This document shows, one piece after another, positions 33,507-40,967 of a DNA stretch of 41,516 nt. Positions within the stretch are counted from its first letter, which is position 1; each line of letters starts with the position of its first letter. The notes under the pieces were generated by a model. The model saw only the letters and a list, made by a program, of their open reading frames with translations, had not been told where the DNA came from and did not search any database. The stretch covers positions 1 through 41,516 of the forward strand of contig JADMIM010000025.1 in the NCBI GenBank assembly GCA_015478585.1. Reading direction: 5' to 3'. The position numbers were made by a program, and so were the translations under genes. Source of the DNA: Thermaceae bacterium. GTDB lineage: Bacteria; Deinococcota; Deinococci; Deinococcales; Thermaceae.

Positions 33507-35288
33507 CTACTTATAACAAGCCGGGTTGGCTGGGTTTACCACCTTGGCGACATCTACCAGGCCGTAACCGGTTTCGGGTTGCCAGGTGTGCTGGGCAGCG
33601 CTTTGCAGGCATTGGCGCACTTGGGCCAGGGTATCTGCCGACGCGGGCAGAAAAGTGCCGCTGAGGCGTTGGCGCTGGTATATATAGAGCGCTACCGCCG
33701 TGCTGATAAAAGGTGCCGCGGCGGAGGTTCCATAGGAGTTGGCGTAGGCATCCTCCGATGCGCCATACAAGGTGGGTACAGCGCTTCCAGGAGCCACAAA
33801 GGCCAGACCAGGGCCGTAGTTGGAACCGAACGCACTGCCCCACTGGGCACGGTTGCCGGAGTTGTCGCTGGCTCCTACGGCGATGACATTGGCAGAAGAG
33901 GCCGGATAGCTCAGGGAGTCATTCCCGGCGTTGCCGCTCGAGGCGACTACCACCAAGCCCTGCTGGGTCACGCGCTGGAGGACGCTCTCTAAATAAGGGT
34001 CGCTGAAACCGGTTTGCCTCGAGGCTAGCGAAAGGTTGATCACCTGGGCCGGGGCGGGGTTGGTAAAGGTCTGATTGCCAATGCTGGTTTGCCCGGCGGC
34101 ATACTCTAGGGCCTGGGCAATTTGCAGGGTTCCAGTGTGGCGCTGGACATCGAATACTTTGATGGGCAGCACTTTTACCAGGTTGTAGGCGGCACCGGCC
34201 AGGACTGAGCCATCGTTGGTGGTTGCGGCAATAATGCCTGCTATGCCGGTTCCGTGGCTCCTGGGGGCTGCTCTGGCCGGAGCTACTTGTCCCAGCACCG
34301 CAGTGGGGGAGGACATATCCTGGCCCACCACATCCAGCCAACTCGAGGGCGATACCAGATTGGGGGACAAGTCGGCCCGTTTGGTAAAGAATCCAGTGTC
34401 CACCACCGCTACTACCGGTGGGCTACAGCCCGGTGCCAGGCTCTGCCAGGCTTTCTCCCAGTTCATGGCCTGGAACACGCGGCTTTGCTGGGAATAATCT
34501 TGGTTGCTCGGAGGAACCGCCAGCCCGGTGTCTTCGTAGAGATATTCCGGCTGGACGTATTGGGCGTAACCTACCTGGACGAGCTTTTGTGCGGTCTGGG
34601 CCTCGCTGGAAGTATTGGTTTGATACAGCGTCCAACCCCCACTCAAGTCGCGCAAGCGCTGAATGCCCAAGCTGGCAGTGGCCCCGGTGCGCTGTAGGTG
34701 GAGGCTCGAGCCACTATAGACAATCAGATGCCCGGCCTGGTGAGGCGCATCGAAACTGCCTACCCCGCGTAAATCCAGGCTGGTCTGGCGGCTGGCTTTG
34801 AGGGTGGCTTGTAAAGGCTTGGGGCACTGGGTTTGGGTGTTGGCCTGCTGGGCGGCAACCTCCACGGTCTGGGTGCTCTGGAGGTGGCCCTTGGGGCCAG
34901 TGGCCTCGAGGGTAAAGCGGTAGGTGGTAGGGCTCGAGCCCACATTGCCCCGGATTTTGAGGGTGGTTACGGTATCGCTGGTGTGCAGGGGCAAGCCCTC
35001 GAGGGGAGGGTCGCTGGTAAGGGTGTACTGGTCTCCTCCCTCACCCCGCCAGAAAAAGGAGACCGTGCCCCCTTCGGCGGGAAGGGTGCTGGGCAGGGCG
35101 TTATAGGCCAGCGGGATGGAGGGAGATGTAGAACAAGCACTCAGGGCCAGGACTGCCAAGAGCATGAGAACAAGCCCCTGCTTGCTGAAATATGTGGGGA
35201 AACAGCGGTGGGCATAAACGCTTGGTGTGCGTTCGGCCGGTTGCACCACTGGCTCCCCGGTTCCCTTGGTGCCCAGATTGGGAATCAC
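33507..35288 (-). CDS. Subtilisin-like serine protease, probable lipoprotein
   Basis: An S8-family peptidase of up to 593 residues. The catalytic Asp is in VVAVVDTGFF near residue 296, His in RSHGTGIAGIIA near 344, and Ser in SYGTSAAAPFIST near 521, so the triad is complete. The N-terminal LMLLAVLALSACS is a lipobox (LSAC), implying lipid anchoring outside the membrane. Residues from the lipobox to about 150 form a separate domain, possibly a prodomain or a beta-rich domain. The first in-frame start (GTG, 35288) lies inside the downstream structured repeat copy, so true translation may begin at a later codon (Met at 35165 leaves too short a signal). It is the first gene of the operon. Confidence 0.85.
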   Translation of the reverse strand: MIPNLGTKGTGEPVVQPAERTPSVYAHRCFPTYFSKQGLVLMLLAVLALSACSTSPSIPLAYNALPSTLPAEGGTVSFFWRGEGGDQYTLTSDPPLEGLPLHTSDTVTTLKIRGNVGSSPTTYRFTLEATGPKGHLQSTQTVEVAAQQANTQTQCPKPLQATLKASRQTSLDLRGVGSFDAPHQAGHLIVYSGSSLHLQRTGATASLGIQRLRDLSGGWTLYQTNTSSEAQTAQKLVQVGYAQYVQPEYLYEDTGLAVPPSNQDYSQQSRVFQAMNWEKAWQSLAPGCSPPVVAVVDTGFFTKRADLSPNLVSPSSWLDVVGQDMSSPTAVLGQVAPARAAPRSHGTGIAGIIAATTNDGSVLAGAAYNLVKVLPIKVFDVQRHTGTLQIAQALEYAAGQTSIGNQTFTNPAPAQVINLSLASRQTGFSDPYLESVLQRVTQQGLVVVASSGNAGNDSLSYPASSANVIAVGASDNSGNRAQWGSAFGSNYGPGLAFVAPGSAVPTLYGASEDAYANSYGTSAAAPFISTAVALYIYQRQRLSGTFLPASADTLAQVRQCLQSAAQHTWQPETGYGLVDVAKVVNPANPACYK

Positions 35289-35308
35289 GGCTCATCGCCT
35301 CCGAACGC
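35226..35308 (-). ncRNA. Structured leader element, copy B
   Basis: On the minus strand GCGTTCGGAGGCGATGAGCC begins and GTGCAACCGGCCGAACGC ends the element. The outer stem GCGTTCGG/CCGAACGC has 8 bp, and an inner stem TTCCC/GGGAA encloses a loop with TGGGCAC. Compared with copy A, the outer stem changes as matched pairs (TTCGG/CCGAA against CTCGG/CCGAG) and so does the inner stem. Unpaired blocks AGGCGATGA and GAGCCAGTGGTGCAACCGG are conserved. I know no riboswitch class that fits, so a new structured RNA is the best reading. It overlaps the first ORF codons of the subtilase. Confidence 0.6.
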
Positions 35309-35380
35309 CCTATTAGCCTAGGGCATAAGCTGGGGCTTAAGCGGTGAGAGCCACGCAAAGACGAAGGAATGAAGAAGTTG

Positions 35381-35460
35381 TCTCTCTCGGCCGGTTGCGC
35401 TACTGGCTCGGTCTACCCCTAAGCGCCCAAATGCAGGGTAGGCTTCATCGCCTCCGAGGG
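35381..35460 (-). ncRNA. Structured leader element, copy A
   Basis: On the minus strand the element runs from CTCGGAGGCGATGAAGCC to GCGCAACCGGCCGAG. The outer stem is CTCGG/CCGAG and the inner stem CTACCC/GGGTAG, enclosing TTTGGGCGC. Shared with copy B: AGGCGATGA, GGGC[GA]C, and GAGCCAGT[AG]G[CT]GCAACCGGCC. It lies upstream in the direction of transcription, separated from copy B by about 70 bases that hold a GCCCTA/TAGGGC hairpin. Confidence 0.6.
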
Positions 35461-35628
35461 AAGGGCTTGGCCTTCCTAACTACAAGTTGAAGCTACTGCA
35501 AACCTCAGAAGGTTTCAGGTTATTTATCACGCTTTCAAAGCCCGGAAGTAACGCTCGAGGGAAAACCAAGATCGATTCCCACGAATATCCCAAACAACGG
35601 TTTTGTTGTTCGGGATACCTTGCGGCAC

Positions 35629-35742
35629 ACCAGTACCCGCGTTGCGGGGGGCCGGTGGCCCTTGACTCCAGTACCGGCATGGCCGGGGGCCTGTGGCCCT
35701 TGACTTCAGTACCCGCAGCGCGGGGGGCCTCTGGCCCTTGAC
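35629..35742 (-). repeat. 38-base two-hairpin repeat, tandem array of three
   Basis: On the minus strand three contiguous 38-base units cover 35742-35629, the same units as at 23202-23315, with the flank GTGCCGCAAGGTATCCCGAA then CAAC ending near 35605. The opposite flank CACCCTTACGGCCCATGCGG resembles the one at 10.8 kb. It is the longest part of the 562-base region without a gene between the subtilase and the GT4 gene. Confidence 0.8.
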
Positions 35743-35838
35743 ACCGCATGGGCCGTAAGGGTGGCAGACGCAATTGGAGCTTGGGATTCTAGCAAGAACG
35801 CAATAGTTCCGTCCAGAAAGGCCCAAACCCGGCTGTGC

Positions 35839-35844
35839 TAACAT
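35839..35844 (+). promoter_or_regulatory. -10 box (TAACAT) of the GT4 gene
   Basis: TAACAT ends six bases before the GTG at 35851, again a leaderless arrangement. No -35 is clear. Confidence 0.4.
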
Positions 35845-35850
35845 AGTCCC

Positions 35851-37053
35851 GTGCGTCTATACCGGGTCGGGTTGTTCACCGATGCCTATCTGCCCAGTCC
35901 CAACGGGGTCGCCACCAGCGTTTACTTGCTGATGCGCGAGCTACGCCGGATGGGGCATGAGGCTTGGGTGTTGGCTCCGGTAATTCCCGACTACGACCGC
36001 CAGGAAGAGTGGGTGGTTCGGGTTCCCAGTGTCCCCTATCCTTTTTTTGAGGGCCAGCGACTGGCCATGCCCAGCAGTCGCCAGCTCCCCACCGACTTCG
36101 AGATTTTTCACACCCACGACCCGCTATTCATCGGCATCTGGGGAGCCCGGCTGGCCTACCGCAACCACCTGCCGCACGTCTCGACCTTTCACACCCACCT
36201 CGAGAAATACGCCCACTACATCCCCGGTGTGGCTACACTGGAAAAATACACCGGCCTGATGACCAAGGTCTGTCAAGCCTTCTACAACCGCGCTGACTTG
36301 GTTATCGCCCCCACCCAGTCCTTCGCCGACTTGGTCGAGAACTTCTACGAGGTAGAGCGCGAGACTCGAGTCATTCCTACGGGTATTGATATCGATATCT
36401 TGAGTGCAGCCCCACAGCCAGTTTCCCCCTGGCCCTCGGGCAAGCGCCGCCTGCTACACGTGGGGCGCTTGGGTGAGGAGAAAAGCGTGGACGTGGTGAT
36501 TCGTGCCCTGGCGGAAATTCGCCAGGAAAGCGATGCCCACCTGGCCCTGGTGGGGATTGGCCCGCAGCAAAACGAGTTGGCCCAGTTCGCCGCCGACTTA
36601 GGACTCTTAGAGCACGTCACTTTCGTGGGCCGGGTGTCCTACGAGCAAATCGGGGGGTATTACCGCATGGCCGAGTTGCTCCTGTTCGCCAGCACTACCG
36701 AAACCCAGGGGTTGGTGGTCTGGGAAGCTGAAGCTATGGGGGTTCCGGTGGTGGCAGTGGGGGCCGACGGGGTACTAGACGGGATAGAGGTGGGAGTGAG
36801 CGGCTACCTGGTAGGGATCGGGGATTACAGGGGGATGGCGGGAAAAGCCCTCGAGCTACTGCGCGACGAAGAGTTGCGTTTGCGCTTCAGTGAGGGTGCT
36901 CGAGCCTTCGCTGACCGCCGCAGCGCCAAGCGAGTGGCGGAGACCATCGTGGAGGTCTACGACCAAGCCACCCGGCTCGTCCAGGTCGAGCCTCGACGGC
37001 TCAAGATTCCCTTTCCCCGCCTCCCGCGAAATACCCTCCAGAGTTCCCGCTGA
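35851..37053 (+). CDS. Glycosyltransferase family 4
   Basis: A 400-residue GT-B fold transferase that moves a sugar from a nucleotide donor, likely onto a lipid or envelope polymer. The N-terminal acceptor domain shows VGLFTDAYLPSPNGVATSVY and FHTHLEKYAHYIPG, close to the diacylglycerol glucosyltransferase group. The donor domain has HVGRLGEEKSVDVVIRAL near residue 205, and STTETQGLVVWEAEAMGVPVV near 290 with the Glu of the ExxxxxxxE motif. The start is GTG. Its stop lies 53 bases inside the convergent GT2 gene. The context (GT2, MFS transporter, polysaccharide deacetylase) suggests envelope glycolipid or polysaccharide work. The exact acceptor is unknown. Confidence 0.88.
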   Translation: MRLYRVGLFTDAYLPSPNGVATSVYLLMRELRRMGHEAWVLAPVIPDYDRQEEWVVRVPSVPYPFFEGQRLAMPSSRQLPTDFEIFHTHDPLFIGIWGARLAYRNHLPHVSTFHTHLEKYAHYIPGVATLEKYTGLMTKVCQAFYNRADLVIAPTQSFADLVENFYEVERETRVIPTGIDIDILSAAPQPVSPWPSGKRRLLHVGRLGEEKSVDVVIRALAEIRQESDAHLALVGIGPQQNELAQFAADLGLLEHVTFVGRVSYEQIGGYYRMAELLLFASTTETQGLVVWEAEAMGVPVVAVGADGVLDGIEVGVSGYLVGIGDYRGMAGKALELLRDEELRLRFSEGARAFADRRSAKRVAETIVEVYDQATRLVQVEPRRLKIPFPRLPRNTLQSSR

Positions 37054-37684
37054 TATTCCTGATCTGCTGTCCAAAAAACTTGCTCCAGCCCCCTTTGACC
37101 CTGCGTGAGGAGGTCAGGACAAGGGCTTCGCGCACATAACGCACCCGGCCTTTTCGCCGCAGTCTGAGCCCCAGCGCCACATCCTCACCTGCCTCCAGCG
37201 CAGGATATCCACCCACCTCGAGGGCCACTTCACGCCCGAAGGCCATGTTGGCCGCGGCCAGGTTGGGCCGCCGCAGGAGCCCCATCAGCTTGAGGAAGGT
37301 TCCGTAACCGACCTCGGTCAGCTCCTCTTGCCACCAGGGCAGGCCAAACATCCGCAGGGGGCCGTAGAGCGCGACACTGCCCTCCATGCGGGCCTGGAGA
37401 GCCTCGAGCCAGCCTGGGGTGGGGCGCGAATCGGCATCGGTAGTGGCTACCCAGTCGCCGGTAGCCACTTCCAGGCCAGCTTGTCGGGCCGCTGCCACCC
37501 CAGGGGTGGGGCAACTGACCAGCTTGGCTCCCAAGGCGCTGGCAATGGTGGCCGTGCGGTCAGTCGAGCCGTTATCCACCACGATGAGTTCGGAAGGTTG
37601 GAGGGTCTGGTTGAGGATAGCTCGCAAGCAGGACTGGATATAGGCCTCCTCGTTGCGGGCTGGAATTACCACCGATATACGCAC
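37001..37684 (-). CDS. Glycosyltransferase family 2
   Basis: A 227-residue GT-A fold transferase. MRISVVIPARNEEAYIQSCL is the classical N-terminus, IVVDNGSTDRTA the nucleotide site (about residues 34-45), and VATTDADSRP the metal-binding DAD motif near 78-87. It is short, with no clear transmembrane tail, and the substrate is unknown. The start is GTG, with a divergent promoter shared with the MFS gene (16 bases between the two starts). It runs convergently into the GT4 gene, and the last 53 bases overlap that gene's 3' end. Confidence 0.88.
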   Translation of the reverse strand: MRISVVIPARNEEAYIQSCLRAILNQTLQPSELIVVDNGSTDRTATIASALGAKLVSCPTPGVAAARQAGLEVATGDWVATTDADSRPTPGWLEALQARMEGSVALYGPLRMFGLPWWQEELTEVGYGTFLKLMGLLRRPNLAAANMAFGREVALEVGGYPALEAGEDVALGLRLRRKGRVRYVREALVLTSSRRVKGGWSKFFGQQIRNISGNSGGYFAGGGERES

Positions 37685-37687
37685 AGG

Positions 37688-37693
37688 TATACT
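37688..37693 (+). promoter_or_regulatory. -10 box (TATACT) of the MFS gene
   Basis: TATACT ends seven bases before the GTG at 37701, with TTACCA 16 bases upstream as a weak -35. The minus strand of the same site faces the GT2 start. Confidence 0.5.
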
Positions 37694-37700
37694 CTAAGTC

Positions 37701-38888
37701 GTGCGCCTGCGCAGAATGCAACGTATTTCTCCCTGGCATTTGCGGGGCCTCTCGCCCTTGCTGCGCCTGATTCTCACCTGGGGTCTGCTCGAGGGCGTGC
37801 GCAGTGGGTTTTATGGGGGCTATCTTCCGGTACACGTCCAGGGGCTGGGCCTGACCCTTACCGTCACCGGCACGGCTTTTACCCTACACCTATTGGCCGA
37901 CAGCTTCGGGCGCGGCATCGGGGGATTTCTGGTGCAGCGCTTTGGCCTGGGGCTAGTAGCTGCTACCGGCTCGACCATCGGACTGCTGGCCCTCCTGGCG
38001 GTGCCCTCGGCCAGGTCGCCGATTCTGCTCTTCGCGCTCAGCATCGTCTGGGGGCTGTCGCTTTCGGCGGTTCCGCCGGGGATGATGACCCTTAGCTCAC
38101 GCCAGGCGGTGAAGGGGCGTGAGGGGCGCGCCCTAACCCTAACCAACATGCTGGTGGCTCCTTTCACCGGGTTGGGCGGGCTGGGAGTGGGCTTCCTGAC
38201 CAAAATAGACCCCAAGCTGGCCCTCGAGCTGATGATTGCGGGCCAAGTTCTGGCCCTTTTAGCCGCCCTGACCCTGATTTTCCGGCCCGAACGGGTTCCA
38301 CCCCCGACCAAACAGGAATACTACCCCTGGACGCGCCTGTTGCTCTTTATCCCGGCGGCCTTCGGTCAGACCTTTGCCCCCATGCTTTTCAGCCAACTGA
38401 TTTTTCCCTATACCAAGGTGCTGGGCCTCGCTGGAGGCTGGATTGTAGCTGCGGTGGGCCTGGGCGGGATATTCTCCTATGGCCTGACCGCCTGGACAGC
38501 CCGCTACGCCGACAAATATAGCCCCAGGGGGCTACTGATTGGAGGATTGGGGCTGCTGGGGGTGGCCCTGCTCTGGCTGGGCTCGAGTCCTAGCCTGCTC
38601 GAGCTGCTCATTATCGCCGTTGCCGCCGGGGTGGGCATGGCCTGCTTCAGCCCAGCCTGGAACGCTCTGGTAGTCAAGCTACTGCCTGAGGCCAACCGCG
38701 CGGCGGTGTGGGGCACTTTGATGCTAGTTGAAGTGATGGGCACTGCCCTGGGCCCAGCCGTCGGCCAGACTCTGGCCCAAACCACCGGCATTAGCACGCC
38801 GTTTTACGTGGCCGGGGCCATTTTTTTGGCCCTCAGCGTGTTCTATATCGTAGCCCTGTGGAGACCTTTCTGGAACTCGCCACGCTAA
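37701..38888 (+). CDS. Major facilitator superfamily transporter
   Basis: A 395-residue membrane protein with about twelve hydrophobic segments in two halves separated near residue 200 by a hydrophilic loop (FRPERVPPPTKQEYYPWTR). This is the layout of a small-solute/H+ antiporter of the MFS. The substrate cannot be told. The start is GTG with a leaderless-type promoter. It overlaps the deacetylase gene by 31 bases, so the two are coupled. Its neighbours point to envelope or lipid-linked roles, but a drug-efflux function is equally possible. Confidence 0.88.
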   Translation: MRLRRMQRISPWHLRGLSPLLRLILTWGLLEGVRSGFYGGYLPVHVQGLGLTLTVTGTAFTLHLLADSFGRGIGGFLVQRFGLGLVAATGSTIGLLALLAVPSARSPILLFALSIVWGLSLSAVPPGMMTLSSRQAVKGREGRALTLTNMLVAPFTGLGGLGVGFLTKIDPKLALELMIAGQVLALLAALTLIFRPERVPPPTKQEYYPWTRLLLFIPAAFGQTFAPMLFSQLIFPYTKVLGLAGGWIVAAVGLGGIFSYGLTAWTARYADKYSPRGLLIGGLGLLGVALLWLGSSPSLLELLIIAVAAGVGMACFSPAWNALVVKLLPEANRAAVWGTLMLVEVMGTALGPAVGQTLAQTTGISTPFYVAGAIFLALSVFYIVALWRPFWNSPR

Positions 38889-40042
38889 TCGCCTTTATCC
38901 TGTTGCTGTACGCCCTATCCGACCTGCTTTTTCGGCTGATGGGGCTCGGAGCACTAGCCTGGGGCAGCCGGGGTCAGGCCAAAATTGCTCTCACCTTCGA
39001 CGATGGGCCATCCCAGCAGACCGAGGCCATCCTCGAGCTGCTCCAACGCCACGACACCCAGGCCACCTTCTTCTTAACCGGGCAGCAAGCCCAAAAACAC
39101 CCTGAGTTGGTGGAAAAACTGAGCCGGGCTGGGCATCAGCTCGAGGCCCACGGCTACTGGCATCGCCCGGCCGTGTTGATGGCCCCCTGGACAGAATGGG
39201 AGCATATCCGGCGCAGTCCTGGACGGCTCTACCGCCCCCCTTGGGGCATCCACTCACCCTTCACGCGACCCTTGGCCTTCCTGGCGGGTAAGCGAATCGC
39301 CTTGTGGGACACCGAGTCGCAGGACTGGTTAGATAAATCACCGGCAGACCTGGCTGCCCGGCTGCTGTTTTACTGCAAGCCTGGCTCGGTTTTACTGCTC
39401 CACGACGGCCCCGAGCGCACTCTAAAAATTTTAGCGCACCTCCTTCCCCGCTTGAAGGAGCTGGGCTACCAGCCGGTGCGGATGGATGAGCTGAGCATTC
39501 AGCCTTTAGGCGCACGGGGGGGCATTTTGCGGGCCTTGCAAGGTGCTGACGAGCGCTTCGATCAGGAGCATGGCAATTTCCGCGCTGGATACCGGCCCTT
39601 CGACATCTTCCGCCTCGAGAAAAAGCCCTTCCCTGGCCCCTCGGTAGAGGGCATAGGGGTGGGAGCAGCCTGCTATGAGCTTCACCTCGAGTCGGCCCGC
39701 CTGAGCGCCCTGAGCCCTATGCAGGTGCTACGGGCTTTCCGCCAAAGCCTTAAGGAAGTCGCCCAGCACGTCCAAGCCGACCCCGAAATCCAGCTCATTT
39801 ACGGCTACAGCTATCTGGCCCACGGGGCCCAAGTAATCGGATTCAAGAGCGCCCCCTTGTCTGACCGGGACGAACTAATCGCCACTCTTGCCAGCAGTTG
39901 GTTTTTATGGCTTTACCGAGGAGAGTTGCCCAAGCGCGAACGGATCAAAGCCGAGATGACTTACATGACCAGGGAGGCTTTGCTAGAACGCTATGGTCGA
40001 GTTGCCGCAGCTCCGGCCTCGAGCGACGAGGCTATGGGGTAA
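38858..40042 (+). CDS. Polysaccharide deacetylase (NodB-like) with C-terminal extra domain
   Basis: A 394-residue protein. Residues about 1-28 are a hydrophobic segment, a membrane anchor. The NodB domain spans about 45-215: the metal and catalytic Asp pair is in ALTFDDGPS near 46-53, and the metal His pair in LEAHGYWHRP near 96-105. RLYRPPWG near 127 and LLLHDG near 183 (His-Asp) complete the site. The family removes acetyl from polysaccharides such as peptidoglycan or poly-N-acetylglucosamine. Residues about 240-394 form a second domain, perhaps of YkoP type, whose role is not known. GTG start, 31-base overlap with the MFS gene. Convergent with MnmD, with a shared terminator. Confidence 0.88.
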   Translation: METFLELATLIAFILLLYALSDLLFRLMGLGALAWGSRGQAKIALTFDDGPSQQTEAILELLQRHDTQATFFLTGQQAQKHPELVEKLSRAGHQLEAHGYWHRPAVLMAPWTEWEHIRRSPGRLYRPPWGIHSPFTRPLAFLAGKRIALWDTESQDWLDKSPADLAARLLFYCKPGSVLLLHDGPERTLKILAHLLPRLKELGYQPVRMDELSIQPLGARGGILRALQGADERFDQEHGNFRAGYRPFDIFRLEKKPFPGPSVEGIGVGAACYELHLESARLSALSPMQVLRAFRQSLKEVAQHVQADPEIQLIYGYSYLAHGAQVIGFKSAPLSDRDELIATLASSWFLWLYRGELPKRERIKAEMTYMTREALLERYGRVAAAPASSDEAMG

Positions 40043-40065
40043 GGGAGGCAAAGCCTGGCCTCCCT
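40042..40065. terminator. Stem-loop between the deacetylase and MnmD genes
   Basis: AGGGAGGC (40042-40049), loop of eight, GCCTCCCT (40058-40065) form a perfect 8-bp stem between the two convergent stops. Confidence 0.65.
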
Positions 40066-40829
40066 CAAGAAAGGACAAGAGCCCGCAACCAGAAGCGCTT
40101 CTTAGCCTGGGGCAGATATTCGCGCAAATCCACCTTCTGCACGGAAAAACCGGCCTCTTCCAAACCGCGCCGGAGTGGCCCGGCTACCGAGTATGTCGCC
40201 AGACACGCATTGGGTTGCGCCGCAGCATAAAGTTTCTGCAACACCCGAGGGCTCCAGGGTTCAGGGTTCACGTCGGCATCGAAGGGGTCGAGGTAAATCG
40301 CGGTGGCCCAGCCTCCAGGAAACCTCGCCCGAGTTACGTCCTCGAGACGGATTTCCAGGCTGCCCCATTCACCCTCTACGGTGATGGGAGCTGATCGGGG
40401 GTTGGTGGCCTCTACTGGCTGTTGGAGACGCTCTGCTGGCTGTTGGTCAAGCTCTGCTGGCTGTTGGTCGGGCCAAGCCTCGAGCAGTGCTTGCCAAACC
40501 GCTTCGGCTCGGGGGGAAAGTGCGACAGGAACGGACTCCAGCACCTTCCGGCTGACCGAAAACGATTCATAGCTTAGGTAGGCCAGTTTCACCCCTCGGT
40601 TTATTGCGTCCTGGAGAGTCACCCGAAAGTTCACCCCCAGGCCGAAGCCGACCTCGAGCACCCTGGGACTGGTGTGCTGATGCGTTCCTGTCAGCTTCAG
40701 GTATAGCTCGGTGGCTTGCAGCAGTGCGCCGTGTCTCGAGCTGTAGGTCACCCCAAACCTTGGGTGCACCAACGTGAAGGAACCGTCGTCGGTGAGAACG
40801 AGTATGAAATGATTGGGTTCAGTAGACAT
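40065..40829 (-). CDS. mnmD: tRNA 5-aminomethyl-2-thiouridine methyltransferase (MnmD type)
   Basis: A 254-residue SAM-dependent methyltransferase of the DUF752/MnmD family, which methylates the aminomethyl group of nm5U at the wobble position of tRNA. The SAM site is in RVLEVGFGLGVNFRVT near residue 58, and the family signature IYLDPFDADVNPE-PWSP near 180 marks the DPFxxxxNPxxW motif. The oxidoreductase half found in the fused enzyme MnmC is absent, as in many bacteria. The ATG at 40829 is preferred to a TTG nine codons upstream. Unusually, the middle carries three 7-residue repeats (DQQPAEL-like), see 40411-40473. Confidence 0.85.
   Translation of the reverse strand: MSTEPNHFILVLTDDGSFTLVHPRFGVTYSSRHGALLQATELYLKLTGTHQHTSPRVLEVGFGLGVNFRVTLQDAINRGVKLAYLSYESFSVSRKVLESVPVALSPRAEAVWQALLEAWPDQQPAELDQQPAERLQQPVEATNPRSAPITVEGEWGSLEIRLEDVTRARFPGGWATAIYLDPFDADVNPEPWSPRVLQKLYAAAQPNACLATYSVAGPLRRGLEEAGFSVQKVDLREYLPQAKKRFWLRALVLS
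40411..40473 (-). repeat. 21-base in-frame tandem repeat within mnmD
   Basis: Three 21-base units (40411-40431, 40432-40452, 40453-40473) with the core TCTGCTGGCTGTTGG encode 7-residue repeats of the DQQPAEL type. Being a multiple of three, they keep the frame. They lie between the two conserved halves of the methyltransferase. Confidence 0.8.
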
Positions 40830-40967
40830 ATCGCGCCCCGTGATTCCGAGCGGCAAAACCTTTATTCAGACACCGTTTCATTCAAGCGTTGCGATCAGAA
40901 GTTTGAACTGCCCAAAAAGGAGTGGTGGCAGAGGCCAGGGCAGCTGCCGAGGTTGAAGAAATCTCGG

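Noticed and set aside
35281-35460. A known c-di-GMP, cobalamin, ZTP, fluoride or ykkC riboswitch
   Set aside because: I compared conserved blocks from memory and none fits; for example there is no GEMM GCAAAGCCUCCGG core. The element is left unnamed.
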